A stretch of DNA of 64,000 bases from Hymenobacter sp. BT730 (GTDB lineage Bacteria > Bacteroidota > Bacteroidia > Cytophagales > Hymenobacteraceae). Of this stretch, positions 1 through 8,857 are shown piece by piece; the stretch's first letter is position 1; every line of letters begins with the position of its first letter. The stretch spans positions 558,001 to 622,000 of the forward strand of contig NZ_JAUOFB010000003.1 of NCBI RefSeq assembly GCF_030542105.1, given 5' to 3'. The notes under the pieces are model-generated. The model saw only the letters and a program-made list of their open reading frames with translations. It searched no databases and was not told the DNA's origin. Position numbers and translations under genes: made by a program.

Positions 1-1
1 C

Positions 2-253
2 GCTTCACACCCCGCTATCGAAACCGTATACCTGGCTCAACTCACGGTAGAGGACAGCCCTACCCCGCCACGGCTTCTATTAGGTTTCACTATTGATAAC
101 GAGGACACCAGCCTGTTTCCCGAAATGGGTCCCATCGTACAGGGACATCTACAGCAGGACCAGACCATTGATCTGATGCTGATTAATCCCTCTGCCGATG
201 ATCCATTGGCGAACTACTTCCGCAGTACAGAGCCTATCTACCAGCGCGGTTAG
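2..253 (+). CDS. SseB-like protein, C-terminal domain (5' end outside window)
   Basis: This is the last 83 codons of a gene that begins before the window, ending in TAG. The visible part reads as a compact alpha/beta domain: a segment around ETVYLAQLTVED, then LLLGFTIDNED, then a tail ending NYFRSTEPIYQRG. This pattern resembles the C-terminal domain of SseB (enhanced serine sensitivity) proteins, which often finish with a conserved '..YL...PFY.R' tail. Its cellular role cannot be deduced from this fragment. The gene is followed at once by a strong hairpin that separates it from the convergent DUF2062 gene. The family call is moderate because only the end is visible. Confidence 0.55.
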   Translation, partial: ASHPAIETVYLAQLTVEDSPTPPRLLLGFTIDNEDTSLFPEMGPIVQGHLQQDQTIDLMLINPSADDPLANYFRSTEPIYQRG

Positions 254-271
254 TCACCAGGCAGCCTTCAT

Positions 272-307
272 AAAAAAAGCCTCCGTTTATAAACGGAGGC
301 TTTTTTT
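272..307. terminator. Bidirectional intrinsic terminator
   Basis: A perfect 22-nt palindrome (279-300) has seven A on its left side and seven T on its right. It lies between the convergent SseB-like and DUF2062 genes, so it can stop transcription from both sides. Confidence 0.9.
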
Positions 308-312
308 ATGCC

Positions 313-858
313 TTAGGCGCTGAGCGTAGCCTTGGCCTTTTGCCGGGCGGCCAGACGGGCAAACAGCGGGCGCAACGCAACAAACAAGACGGGTACTACC
401 AGCACCGATATGCCCAGCCAGAGCACCAACGCCCCCAGCTCTGCCCGCCAAAGTACCTGCAGGCCTCCGGCCCAATCCTCAGCAAAGTAATAGCGCAGCT
501 TCTCCAGCGTCAGCGCCGAGTTAGTATTATGGGAGATTAGCCGCTCACCCCATTGCAACAACGGAATCATCAGCAGCAGCTGCACAGGGCTCATCAAGTG
601 GCTTACCAGTAGCATGGCCGCAACATTCAGCCGCAGCCGCACTGCGCCCGCAGTAGCCAGCAGGGTAGTGACGCCCAGTAGCGGCACCAGCCCAAATGCA
701 ATACCCAGAGACACGGTAAGAGCCAGCTGACGGGGCGAGAGGCCCTGCCGCAGCAGGTTCAGCAACGGCTCAATGGCCCGCCGCCGAAACCAACTGACGG
801 GCTGAGCTGGCGTGTCAGAAGAAGTTGGAAGGAAATCAGACAAAATACGTGCAGACAA
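313..858 (-). CDS. DUF2062 family membrane protein
   Basis: This 181-residue protein has a short basic N-terminal part, then the DUF2062 signature (LRQGLSPRQLALTVSLGIAFG, residues about 36-56, followed by PLLGVTTLL). There are about three to four hydrophobic segments, at roughly 45-70, 78-100 and 140-165. DUF2062 proteins are small inner-membrane proteins of unknown activity, sometimes fused to glycosyltransferases. Here the domain stands alone. It is convergent with the SseB-like gene and divergent from the BrkB-family gene, so it is probably a single-gene unit. Family call firm, function unknown. Confidence 0.8.
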   Translation of the reverse strand: MSARILSDFLPTSSDTPAQPVSWFRRRAIEPLLNLLRQGLSPRQLALTVSLGIAFGLVPLLGVTTLLATAGAVRLRLNVAAMLLVSHLMSPVQLLLMIPLLQWGERLISHNTNSALTLEKLRYYFAEDWAGGLQVLWRAELGALVLWLGISVLVVPVLFVALRPLFARLAARQKAKATLSA

Positions 859-887
859 AGGGTATAGGCGGATGAGGCGCGGCCGTG

Positions 888-895
888 TATCTTCG
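888..895 (+). promoter_or_regulatory. Probable -7 box (TATCTTCG) of the BrkB-family gene
   Basis: It matches the Bacteroidota TAnnTTTG consensus at all but one fixed base. It overlaps the upstream GTG at 885, which argues for the ATG at 942 as the true start. Confidence 0.45.
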
Positions 896-941
896 CGCTA
901 CGCACCCTACGGCCCGCCGCCGACTGACGGTAGCGAAGCCC

Positions 942-1880
942 ATGACAAAAGTACGCGAGCCAGGCGAGCCTCACCCCAAAGACTGGACGGATTTCTTCGT
1001 GCTACTGCACCGCGCCGGCCGGGTGCTGGCCGCCAACGACCCGCTTCGGCTGGGAGCCGCCACGGCTTTCTTCACTACGTTTGCCCTGCCGCCCATTCTC
1101 ATCATTCTGGTGCAGATAATTGGCTCCTTCTACTCTACTTCCCTGGTGCGCAGCCTGCTGCTGGTAAAACTGTCTCACCTGTTGGGCGCCTCGGCCGCCG
1201 AGCTGGTACAGCAGATTCTGCAGAACGTAACCAACGTAGAGCGTAGTCGGCTGGTCACGTGGCTGGGCTTTGGGTTTCTGCTGTTCATTGCTACTACCCT
1301 GTTTGTGGTGATTCAGAACTCGCTTAATCAGCTGTGGAATATCCGGCCCCGCCGGGCTACGCACAAGCTGCTGAAGCTGCTGAAAGAACGGGCCCGTTCC
1401 TTAGGGGCGCTGCTGGCTACGGCCCTGCTTTCGGTGCTGGCTTTTGCTTCCGATACCGTGCTGGCGTTGTTTGCCGATTACATCAAGGATTTCGATACCA
1501 CGTTTGGCTACTATGTGATTCAGGTGCTGAATCAGGTGGTGTCTTTACTGATTCTCACGGCCTGGTTTGCGGCCACCTTCCGAAACCTAAGCCTGGCCAA
1601 AGTACCGTGGCGCGCGGTGTTGCGCGGCGCCATGCTCACGGCCGTGCTCATCGACCTGGGCGAGTTTGTGCTGGGGCATTTGCTGGTACCGCGCAATCTG
1701 GGGCCTATTTACGGACCGGCTTCCAGTATTGTGCTGGTGCTGCTGTTCGTGTTTTACTCGGCCATGATTTTCTATTTCGGAGCATGTTTCACCAAAGTGT
1801 ATGCGCACTACATCGGGGTGGATATCCGGGCTAAAAAGTCAGCGGTCCGCTACCGCCTGCTGGACATAGTCGACGAGTAG
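942..1880 (+). CDS. YihY/BrkB family inner-membrane protein
   Basis: This is a polytopic membrane protein of 312 residues from the chosen ATG. The BrkB fold is seen as six hydrophobic segments. Family hallmarks include LGAATAFFTTFALPPILIIL in the first segment and a C-terminal FGPI-like element written here as LGPIYGPASSIVLVLLFVFY. The family was once thought to be tRNA-processing RNase BN, but that activity belongs to another gene, and the role of YihY/BrkB is still unsettled. The GTG at 885 would add 19 residues, but a -7-like box overlaps it. The last 20 residues are basic and soluble. It is transcribed away from the DUF2062 gene. Confidence 0.85.
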   Translation: MTKVREPGEPHPKDWTDFFVLLHRAGRVLAANDPLRLGAATAFFTTFALPPILIILVQIIGSFYSTSLVRSLLLVKLSHLLGASAAELVQQILQNVTNVERSRLVTWLGFGFLLFIATTLFVVIQNSLNQLWNIRPRRATHKLLKLLKERARSLGALLATALLSVLAFASDTVLALFADYIKDFDTTFGYYVIQVLNQVVSLLILTAWFAATFRNLSLAKVPWRAVLRGAMLTAVLIDLGEFVLGHLLVPRNLGPIYGPASSIVLVLLFVFYSAMIFYFGACFTKVYAHYIGVDIRAKKSAVRYRLLDIVDE

Positions 1881-1926
1881 ACGGACGGCCGTAAACGCGA
1901 AAAGCAGTGGCTCCGTAAATCTGCCC

Positions 1927-1934
1927 TACCTTTG
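1927..1934 (+). promoter_or_regulatory. -7 box (TACCTTTG) of the RNA helicase gene
   Basis: A full match to the Bacteroidota -7 consensus, 17 bases before the helicase ATG. Confidence 0.65.
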
Positions 1935-1951
1935 CAGCAAATAACCCGTGT

Positions 1952-3340
1952 ATGTCTACTGCTACTTTCGCCGACCTCGGCCTCGCTCCTTCCTTTCTGC
2001 AGGCCCTGGAGGAACTAACTTTTACCACCCCTACCCCCGTGCAGGAGCAGGTAATTCCGTTGGCGCTGGCCGGGCAGGACATTGCAGGCCAGGCTCCCAC
2101 CGGCTCGGGTAAAACCGCTGCCTATGGTCTTTCCATTCTGCAGCAGTTAGATGTAAAGCAGGATGCTGTGCAGGTAATAGTGCTGGTACCCGCCCGCGAA
2201 CTGGCTCTGCAGGTGCGCGACGCCCTGAAGAAGCTGGGCAAATACCTGCCCAACCTGCGCATAGCCGCTTTCTACGGGGGCCACGCCTTCCGCGAAGAAA
2301 CCCAAAGCCTGAAACAGGCCCCGCACGTGGTTGTGGCCACCCCGGGCCGTCTGCTCGACCACTTCGAGCGCCGCACTATTATCCCTAACCAGCTGAAAAT
2401 TCTGGTGCTGGATGAAGCCGATAAACTCCTGGAGCTGGGCTTTCAGGATGAACTGGTGGAGATTGTGAAGCGCCTGCCGCGCCGCCGCCAAACGCTGCTT
2501 TTTTCGGCTACTATGTCGGATAAGGTGGTGGATCTGATTCGCAGGAACCTGACCCGCCCCCGCGTAATTGACGTGGGCCAGGATGATGACCGGCTGCCCG
2601 AGAACCTGCACCTGTTGGGCCATGTAGGCACCCTGGAGCAGAAACCCGCTGCCTTGCTGCACCTGCTGCATCAGCCCGAAACGGGCCGTGCCCTAATCTT
2701 CTGCAACACCCGCGACCGGTGCACCGAACTTACCCGCTTCCTGCAGGGCCGGGGCGTAGCCGCCGAGGTACTGCACGGCAAAATGCCTCAACCCGAGCGC
2801 GACAAAGCCCTGCTAAAGCTGCGCAACGGCTCCAGCCAGGTACTGGTAGCCACCGACGTAGCCGCCCGCGGCATCGACGTAACCCTGCTGGATACCGTAA
2901 TTCAGTATGATGCGCCGGACAAAGCCGATGGTTTCCAGCACCGGGCGGGTCGTACGGCCCGTGCCGGCGCCGAGGGTACTGCCCACATTCTGGCTACTCC
3001 CAAAGAGCAGGCCCACGTGCAGAAATGGCCCATTGCCGCCAGCATTAAGTGGGATGTTATTAAAGCGCCTAAGCTGCCCCCTGCCTCGCCTAAGGCCCCT
3101 AAACCCACCAACGTGACGCTGCACATTTCTGCCGGCAAAAAGGAAAAAGTGAGCATTCACGACTTGGTGGGCACTTTTATGGCGCACGGTGGTCTGGAGC
3201 GCGACGCGGTAGGTCATATCGAAGTATTCGACCACTACAGCTATGTGGCCGTACCTCGCCAGATGGCTACTGAGGTGGCTGAGCGGGTAACGGGAGCTAA
3301 AATTAAAGGCCGTAAAATCCGGGTTTCGGTGGCGGAATAA
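1952..3340 (+). CDS. DEAD-box RNA helicase with DbpA-type RNA-binding C-terminal domain
   Basis: This ATP-dependent RNA helicase has 462 residues. Motif I is APTGSGKT (48-55), motif Ia is PARELALQ, motif II is DEAD (154-157), motif III is SAT and motif VI is HRAGRTARAG. After a proline- and lysine-rich linker (about 365-385), the last 75 residues (LHISAGKKEKVSIHDLVGTF ... IKGRKIRVSVAE) look like the DbpA RNA-binding domain. In E. coli that domain directs the helicase to 23S rRNA during assembly of the large ribosomal subunit. A role in ribosome maturation is therefore likely, though the exact target in this organism is inferred. It has its own promoter box, and a long hairpin follows the stop. 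Confidence 0.9.
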   Translation: MSTATFADLGLAPSFLQALEELTFTTPTPVQEQVIPLALAGQDIAGQAPTGSGKTAAYGLSILQQLDVKQDAVQVIVLVPARELALQVRDALKKLGKYLPNLRIAAFYGGHAFREETQSLKQAPHVVVATPGRLLDHFERRTIIPNQLKILVLDEADKLLELGFQDELVEIVKRLPRRRQTLLFSATMSDKVVDLIRRNLTRPRVIDVGQDDDRLPENLHLLGHVGTLEQKPAALLHLLHQPETGRALIFCNTRDRCTELTRFLQGRGVAAEVLHGKMPQPERDKALLKLRNGSSQVLVATDVAARGIDVTLLDTVIQYDAPDKADGFQHRAGRTARAGAEGTAHILATPKEQAHVQKWPIAASIKWDVIKAPKLPPASPKAPKPTNVTLHISAGKKEKVSIHDLVGTFMAHGGLERDAVGHIEVFDHYSYVAVPRQMATEVAERVTGAKIKGRKIRVSVAE

Positions 3341-3390
3341 CTTCAAAGCGAGTTCAATCAGCACAAACCTGCTTTCTGTTTTTTAAAAAT

Positions 3391-3441
3391 AAGAGAACTG
3401 ACCGCAGCAATACATACTGTATTGCTGCGGTCAGTTCTCTT
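3391..3441 (+). terminator. Intrinsic terminator with 23-bp perfect stem
   Basis: The arms 3391-3413 and 3419-3441 are exact complements around a 5-nt loop and run into TTTT. It lies after the helicase gene and before the phosphatase gene. The stem is unusually long. Confidence 0.85.
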
Positions 3442-3476
3442 TTAAAGACCACTTCCCGCTTCTTTTAGATTATTGA

Positions 3477-3824
3477 ATGAGTCACCGTCGAAAGCTTCTC
3501 TTTATTTGCAGCCAAAACCGCTGGCGGAGTCTTACGGCGGAGCAGCTTTTTACTGATCATCCGGAGATAGAAGCCCGTTCGGCGGGCACAGAGCCGGGTG
3601 CCCGGGTGCGCGTTACGGCCGGGCATCTGGGCTGGGCCGACACCGTGTTTGTGATGGAGCGCCGGCACGCGGATATATTACAGCAGAAGTTTGGCCCTGA
3701 GCTAGCTGGTAAGACCATCATTAACCTGCGTATCCCGGATAAATTTCAGTTTCTCTCCCCTATTCTGCAGGAACTACTACGCGAGAGGCTGCGGGAACAT
3801 CTTGGGCCAGATGTGTGGCTGTAA
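3477..3824 (+). CDS. Low-molecular-weight protein tyrosine phosphatase-like protein
   Basis: This 115-residue cytosolic protein opens with LLFICSQNRWRS. It carries the C-x5-R phosphate-binding loop (Cys11, Arg17) right after the first beta strand, as in low-molecular-weight tyrosine phosphatases. It is shorter than the usual 150 residues and matches the compact 'predicted protein tyrosine phosphatase' group. The expected C-terminal Asp general acid of the DPxx loop is not obvious: the corresponding stretch reads RIPDKFQFL, where Asp could serve. It ends 16 bases from the convergent dinB stop. The fold call is good. The activity and substrate are inferred. Confidence 0.75.
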   Translation: MSHRRKLLFICSQNRWRSLTAEQLFTDHPEIEARSAGTEPGARVRVTAGHLGWADTVFVMERRHADILQQKFGPELAGKTIINLRIPDKFQFLSPILQELLRERLREHLGPDVWL

Positions 3825-3840
3825 GTCTGACGCTTGCATT

Positions 3841-4932
3841 CTAAAGGTTCAGTCGGAGTTGCTGTCCGGCAATGGGCTCCGTGGCATCCAATGAAGAAAG
3901 GGAAACACCTAGCAGACGCACGCCTTTTATCAGGGGTAGAATGCCTAGGAGCAACTCGCTGCTTACCTGCTGGAAGGCAGCTAGTGTAGTAAGCGGCACG
4001 CTGAAAGTGCGGCTGCGGGTAATAACCTGAAAGTCAGCATACTTGATTTTCACCGTAACGGTACGGCCCCGTACACCCATGCGCTCCGTGGTTTCCCAGA
4101 CGGAATGGATTTCAGGCTCCAGGCCCGCCAGCAGCTCCTCCGTAGTGGTCAGGTCCTGCCCAAACGTATTTTCGGAGCCGATAGACTTGCGGACCTGGTC
4201 GGCTTCTACAGGGCGGTGGTCCTCGGCGCGCGCCAGGCCAAAGTAGTAACCACCGGCTTTGCCAAAGTGCTGGCGAAGGAAAGTCTCCGTCTGCTGACGC
4301 AGGTCAAGGCCCGTGAAGATGCCCAACTGGTTCATACGGGCAGCCGTAACCGGGCCAATGCCATGAAACTGCCCTACGGATAGGGCCTCTACAAAAGCCG
4401 GCCCCTGATGCGGGCGTATGACATAGAGGCCATCGGGTTTGCGGTAGTCGGAGGCCAGCTTGGCCAGCAGCTTGTTGTAGGAAACCCCGGCAGAAGCTGT
4501 CAGCTGCGTTTCTGCCTTTATGCGCGCTCTGATCTGCCGGGCCAGTTCCGTGGCGGTAGTGGCCTGGTCCTGCAGCGTATGCGTTACGTCCAGGTAGGCT
4601 TCGTCCAGGGAAAGCGGCTCAATGAGGAGAGTGTAGTCTTCCAGAATGGCGCGCACCTGCCGCGAAACTGCTTTATATACCTCAAAGCGGGGCTTCACGA
4701 AAATCAGTTCGGGGCATTTGCGCTGGGCAATAGTGGAGGGCATGGCGGAGCGCACCCCAAACTGCCGGGCCTCGTAGCTGGCAGCGGCTACCACACCGCG
4801 CTGGCGCGGGCTGCCTACGGCCACTGGCTTGCCGCGCAGCTCCGGGTTGTCGCGCTGTTCCACCGACGCATAGAAGGCATCCATATCCAGATGGATAATT
4901 TTGCGCGTATGGGGTTGCTCAGCGGCCATCAT
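3841..4932 (-). CDS. dinB: DNA polymerase IV (Y-family translesion polymerase)
   Basis: This is an error-prone Y-family polymerase of 363 residues that copies damaged templates. The metal site is seen in HLDMDAFYASVE (Asp16, Asp18) and LSLDEAYLD (Asp110, Glu111), and Tyr21 is in the steric-gate position. The helix-hairpin-helix thumb (GIGPVTAARMNQLG) and little-finger domain follow. The open frame extends nine codons further upstream, but a TATCTTTG box lies 12 bases before this ATG, so the shorter start is preferred. A second ATG follows directly. No beta-clamp motif such as QxxLF is obvious at the C-terminus, although QQLRLNL at the very end could serve. Confidence 0.93.
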   Translation of the reverse strand: MMAAEQPHTRKIIHLDMDAFYASVEQRDNPELRGKPVAVGSPRQRGVVAAASYEARQFGVRSAMPSTIAQRKCPELIFVKPRFEVYKAVSRQVRAILEDYTLLIEPLSLDEAYLDVTHTLQDQATTATELARQIRARIKAETQLTASAGVSYNKLLAKLASDYRKPDGLYVIRPHQGPAFVEALSVGQFHGIGPVTAARMNQLGIFTGLDLRQQTETFLRQHFGKAGGYYFGLARAEDHRPVEADQVRKSIGSENTFGQDLTTTEELLAGLEPEIHSVWETTERMGVRGRTVTVKIKYADFQVITRSRTFSVPLTTLAAFQQVSSELLLGILPLIKGVRLLGVSLSSLDATEPIAGQQLRLNL

Positions 4933-4944
4933 GAGGAAGAGCAA

Positions 4945-4952
4945 CAAAGATA
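4945..4952 (-). promoter_or_regulatory. -7 box (TATCTTTG) of dinB
   Basis: Full consensus match on the minus strand, 12 bases upstream of the chosen dinB ATG. No LexA-like palindrome was recognised next to it. Confidence 0.6.
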
Positions 4953-5018
4953 CGGCCACCGGAAGAGGAATCCGCAGGCGTTCAGCCCGTCAGATACAGC
5001 CCGAAACCATCCTGGCAG

Positions 5019-8000
5019 CTAGGCTTCACTCTGCAGCGTCTGAAGCTCCTGAGTCATCTGAGAAATCAGCTCCTGCAGCAACCCAATGGTGTTCTCAATA
5101 AGGGGATTTAACACCTCCGGGGCAAAGTCGCCGGCCCATTTGTCCAGTTGCATCACCAAGGGCAGAATCCGGTGTACCTGCACGTGCTCCAGGCTGGGCT
5201 TTAGCTTGTGTGCACTGGCGCGCAGCAGCTGCACATCCTGCTGCTGGCGGGCGGTGCGCAGCTCATCAATAGCCTCCTGCGCGCTTTCGATGAACGACTC
5301 CAGCATCAGGAGTACGAAGCCGGCGTCCCCTTGCCCTATTTTCTGAATGATTTCCAGATTATAGAAGGCCGGCTCCGGGGGCAGCAGCGCACGCTCTCCA
5401 TCGGCCTGAGATACCGGCAACTCAGCACCCGTCAGCCAGGCGCCGATAATTTTGAGCAGCTCTTCTTCCTGAAAAGGCTTGCTGAGGTAGTCGTTCATGC
5501 CGGCCTGCAGGCATTTTTCCCGCTCCCCCTTAATAGCATTGGCGGTGAGGGCAATAACCGGGGTGGTGAGGCCCAGCTGTTCCCGCAGGAAAGCAGTAGC
5601 CTCCAGCCCATTCATCACGGGCATCTGCACATCCATCAGGATAACATCAAACGCCTGCTGCCGGGCCAGCTCTACGGCAATGGCGCCGTTTTCCGCTTCG
5701 GTAATCTGCATGTCGGCATTGCTGAGGAAGCCTTTGGCAATCTGCCGGTTAAACACATTGTCTTCCACCAGCAAAATGTGCTTGCCCCGTAGTATCTCGC
5801 GGCTTTCGGGGGTGGCTTCCACCTTTTCCGGCATATCTTTCTCCGTCCCCACCGGCAGAACCAGCGAGAAGTAGCTGCGTGTACCGTGGTATTTCTGGCT
5901 TTCTATGGCCAGCTCACCGCCCATCAGGTTTACCAGACCGCGGCTGATGCTCAGGCCCAGACCTGTACCGCCAAATTTGCGGGTAACAGAAGAATCCTCC
6001 TGGCTAAACTCTTTGAAGATATCGGCCAGGTATTCCGGATCGATGCCAATGCCGGTATCGGACACGGTAAACTGGATTTCTACCTGGCCTGCCTGCTGGG
6101 CCACCAGCTCGCAGGTAATAGTTACCTGGCCTTTCTCCGTGAATTTGATGGCATTGCCAGCCAGGTTCAGCAGGACCTGGGTAAGACGGTAAGGGTCGCC
6201 TAGCAGCACCTCCGGAATGCGGGCATCAACCGAAGTGAGAAATAGCAGGCCTTTTTCTTCTGCCTTAAAGTGCAGGCTCTTTTGAATCTGCCGCAGCAGA
6301 TGGTCCATTGTAAACCCTATGTTTTCAATGGAAAGCTGACTGGCCCCGATTTTGGACAGGTCCAGAATATCATTAATAATCACCAGCAGGTTTTCGCCGG
6401 AAGAGGCAATGGCCCGCAGGTAATTCTGCTGCTCCTCATTGAGCGGTGTTTTGGCCAGCAGCTGGCCCATTCCGAGAATAGCATTTAGCGGCGTGCGGAT
6501 TTCATGGCTCATGTTAGCCAGGAAAAGCTCTTTAGACCGGGTAGATTCTTCGGCAAACTCCTTAGCGGCCCTCAGATTGTGCTCCAGTTGCTTCTGGTGG
6601 GTGATATCCAGCGTAATGCTGATGATGCCATATATCTGCTTCTGGTCATTATAGATAGGTGCGCCACTAATCAGCAGCCATTTTTGCTCTCCGTTTTTGC
6701 TGATAATAGCCAGCTCATACGTATCGGAAGCGCCTTGCATCCGGCTGCTGTTTTTGGCGGCCAAAAGCGGTACATCGTTCGGGTGCAGAATCTGATTGAT
6801 AGCTTCCTGATGCAGAAACTCTTCCCGTCTAAAGCCGGTAATGTCGCAAAAAGCCTGGTTCACGTAAGTTACCTGGTTGTTCAGGTCAATTTCTACCAGG
6901 CCCAGGTTCATGCTCTCAATAATGCCGCGGTATTTCTCTTCCCGGCGCTTCAGGGCATCTTCGTTGTTTTTCCGCTCGGTAATGTCCTCGAACTTCCACA
7001 GGTTACCGATGTACTTCTCATTTACCTGAATTGGCACAAAGTCACTCTGCAGGGTGCGGCCATCTTTCAATTTGAAGATATCCCCGGTTACCAGATGCCG
7101 GTTCCGGATCAGCTCTTCGTGGCGCTGCACAAACCCTTCTTCGTCTTTAAACCTGTTCTTGGCCTGCTGCCCAAACAGGGAGGTATCAAGACCAATAAGG
7201 CCTTCGGGGGTGGCATGCACGTCAAACATGCGGCAGATGGCCTCGTTGGCCAGTACTACCCGGTTGTTTTCGTCTTCCAGCAGAATACCTTCCTGGAAGT
7301 TGGAGATGGTGGTGTACAGGCGCAGCGTAGTGGCCTCAATAGCCAGATTGGCTTTTTTGATTTCGGAAATATCGGTGTGTACGCCGGTCATGATCAGGGG
7401 CCGGCCCTGCTCGTCATATTTGGTTACCAGCCCCCGGGTGAGCACCCACTTATACTCGCCGCTTTTGCACATTAAGCGCCGCTCTACTGAATACATGGGC
7501 ACCTCGCCGCGCAGGTAAGCATCGGAGGCCTGCATGCTAAGGGCCTGATCTTCCGGGTGCACATGGTTAAGCCAGGTTTGCTGTTGGCTTTCGAATTCTT
7601 CCTCGCTGTAGCCCAGCATTCGGATATAGGCTTTGGAGAAATATTCCTCCCCGGTCTGGTAGTTAAACTCCCAGGCCCCGTCGCCGAAGCGCTCCATGGC
7701 CAGCTGCCAGCGCTGCTCACTTTCCCGCACGGCTTCCTCAGCCTGTTTCAGGGCCGTAACATCCAGCAGTATGCCGCTAAACATGCTGCCCTGCTCATCA
7801 GTAACGGAGTGTAGTGAGTTGGCACGGCACCAACGCAGGGGCTGCCCCGGCACCACCAGGCGTCCTTCAAAAGACCAGGAATTCCCTTCCTGCCGGGCTA
7901 GCTCCATGGCGGCATCCCACTGCGGCTTATCCGCCGGGTGAACAATGTCGCTCAGGTGGCTGATTTGCTCCGGCGTGATGCCAAATATTTCGTACAGCTT

Positions 8001-8525
8001 TGGGCTGACGTAGGAAAAGCCGGCGAATCCATCCTTGTCTTCCCGCCACTGAAATAGCACGCCGGGCACCTGCTCCACCAAAAACCGGAACCGCTCTTCG
8101 CTTTCGGCCAAGGAGCGCTGGGTGGCTTTTCTTGCCGAAATATCTTCCAGCAGGCACGCAAACGGCTCTTCACCGTTGGGGTCAATACTCAGGGGCTGCA
8201 CTTTTACCTGCACCCAGCTGGCAGCGCCATCTTTGCGGGGTGCCAGCACTTCAAAGCGAAAAGGAGTACGGGCAGCCAGCTGTTGCTGCAGGTAGGTTTG
8301 GTGCCCATCGTTGCTGGCACTATTGCGCAGAATATGCCAGGCCGGCTGGCCAATTACTTCGCTTTCCTCAAACCCCAAAAGCGCGACAAAACCCTTGCTC
8401 ACCCAAGTAATATACCCTTGCTTATCCAGCAACGCTACCGCATCAAATACTTGCTGCAGCAGTAGCAGTTCCTGCTCCCGCGGGTTGGAAGGTTGAGGGT
8501 AAACAAGATTTTTATCGGTATTCAT
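5019..8525 (-). CDS. Hybrid sensor histidine kinase with five PAS domains, receiver and HPt
   Basis: This 1168-residue phosphorelay protein has no membrane segment. Five PAS/PAC units occupy about 20-133, 142-262, 270-392, 400-518 and 527-645. The dimerisation domain contains NMSHEIRTPLN (His674). The ATPase domain has the N box near 787-795, DTGIGI (823-828) and GGTGLGLSI (852-860). A receiver follows with Glu921-Asp922, phospho-acceptor Asp965, Thr994 and Lys1016. A C-terminal HPt domain has LRASAHKLKP with His1106. The His-Asp-His chain is thus complete within one cytosolic protein. The final response regulator is not encoded next door. The input signal cannot be told from sequence. Confidence 0.93.
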   Translation of the reverse strand: MNTDKNLVYPQPSNPREQELLLLQQVFDAVALLDKQGYITWVSKGFVALLGFEESEVIGQPAWHILRNSASNDGHQTYLQQQLAARTPFRFEVLAPRKDGAASWVQVKVQPLSIDPNGEEPFACLLEDISARKATQRSLAESEERFRFLVEQVPGVLFQWREDKDGFAGFSYVSPKLYEIFGITPEQISHLSDIVHPADKPQWDAAMELARQEGNSWSFEGRLVVPGQPLRWCRANSLHSVTDEQGSMFSGILLDVTALKQAEEAVRESEQRWQLAMERFGDGAWEFNYQTGEEYFSKAYIRMLGYSEEEFESQQQTWLNHVHPEDQALSMQASDAYLRGEVPMYSVERRLMCKSGEYKWVLTRGLVTKYDEQGRPLIMTGVHTDISEIKKANLAIEATTLRLYTTISNFQEGILLEDENNRVVLANEAICRMFDVHATPEGLIGLDTSLFGQQAKNRFKDEEGFVQRHEELIRNRHLVTGDIFKLKDGRTLQSDFVPIQVNEKYIGNLWKFEDITERKNNEDALKRREEKYRGIIESMNLGLVEIDLNNQVTYVNQAFCDITGFRREEFLHQEAINQILHPNDVPLLAAKNSSRMQGASDTYELAIISKNGEQKWLLISGAPIYNDQKQIYGIISITLDITHQKQLEHNLRAAKEFAEESTRSKELFLANMSHEIRTPLNAILGMGQLLAKTPLNEEQQNYLRAIASSGENLLVIINDILDLSKIGASQLSIENIGFTMDHLLRQIQKSLHFKAEEKGLLFLTSVDARIPEVLLGDPYRLTQVLLNLAGNAIKFTEKGQVTITCELVAQQAGQVEIQFTVSDTGIGIDPEYLADIFKEFSQEDSSVTRKFGGTGLGLSISRGLVNLMGGELAIESQKYHGTRSYFSLVLPVGTEKDMPEKVEATPESREILRGKHILLVEDNVFNRQIAKGFLSNADMQITEAENGAIAVELARQQAFDVILMDVQMPVMNGLEATAFLREQLGLTTPVIALTANAIKGEREKCLQAGMNDYLSKPFQEEELLKIIGAWLTGAELPVSQADGERALLPPEPAFYNLEIIQKIGQGDAGFVLLMLESFIESAQEAIDELRTARQQQDVQLLRASAHKLKPSLEHVQVHRILPLVMQLDKWAGDFAPEVLNPLIENTIGLLQELISQMTQELQTLQSEA

Positions 8526-8857
8526 GATGCGAATCTAATAGAAGGCATCTGGCTGAAAGCCTCCCAGCGGAGTGGCTTTGTCCTTCTCTGCCTGCCAGTT
8601 AGCCTGACCCAAGAGCGTATCAAACCGGCCAAGTGACTATTTGCCGGCAAGTAGCTCATAAATAGCTTCCCGCTGCTATATCCCCTAGATACCAATTTGC
8701 CTTTATAAAAACCAGCAGATGCTGAGGGTTCCCGATTTCAGCCCTGTTTAGCAGGGCTGGAATCGATTTCTAAAAATAATTTAAAATAAGCTGTAACCTT
8801 CCCCAAAAGCCGAAGTTTCCACGCTCGAATACGCCACACCTACTTATCGACTTTCCT
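8526..8857. other. Intergenic region with one hairpin
   Basis: No coding sequence was recognised in these 332 bases between the divergent kinase and sigma genes. A hairpin with 13-nt arms (8734-8746 and 8752-8764, one G-T pair, 5-nt loop) lies about 95 bases before the sigma gene. It is followed by an A/T-rich stretch but no clean T run. It could be a leader structure or a regulatory site. No clear consensus promoter was found. Confidence 0.5.

Noticed and set aside
6504..7475. 323-codon open frame on the plus strand opposite the hybrid kinase
   Set aside because: It is antisense to well-conserved PAS domains and shows no recognisable domain; it arises from GC-rich codon bias.
8734..8764. 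Hairpin considered as a terminator of an unseen gene
   Set aside because: It lacks a T run, and no gene points toward it; it is noted only as a leader or regulatory hairpin.
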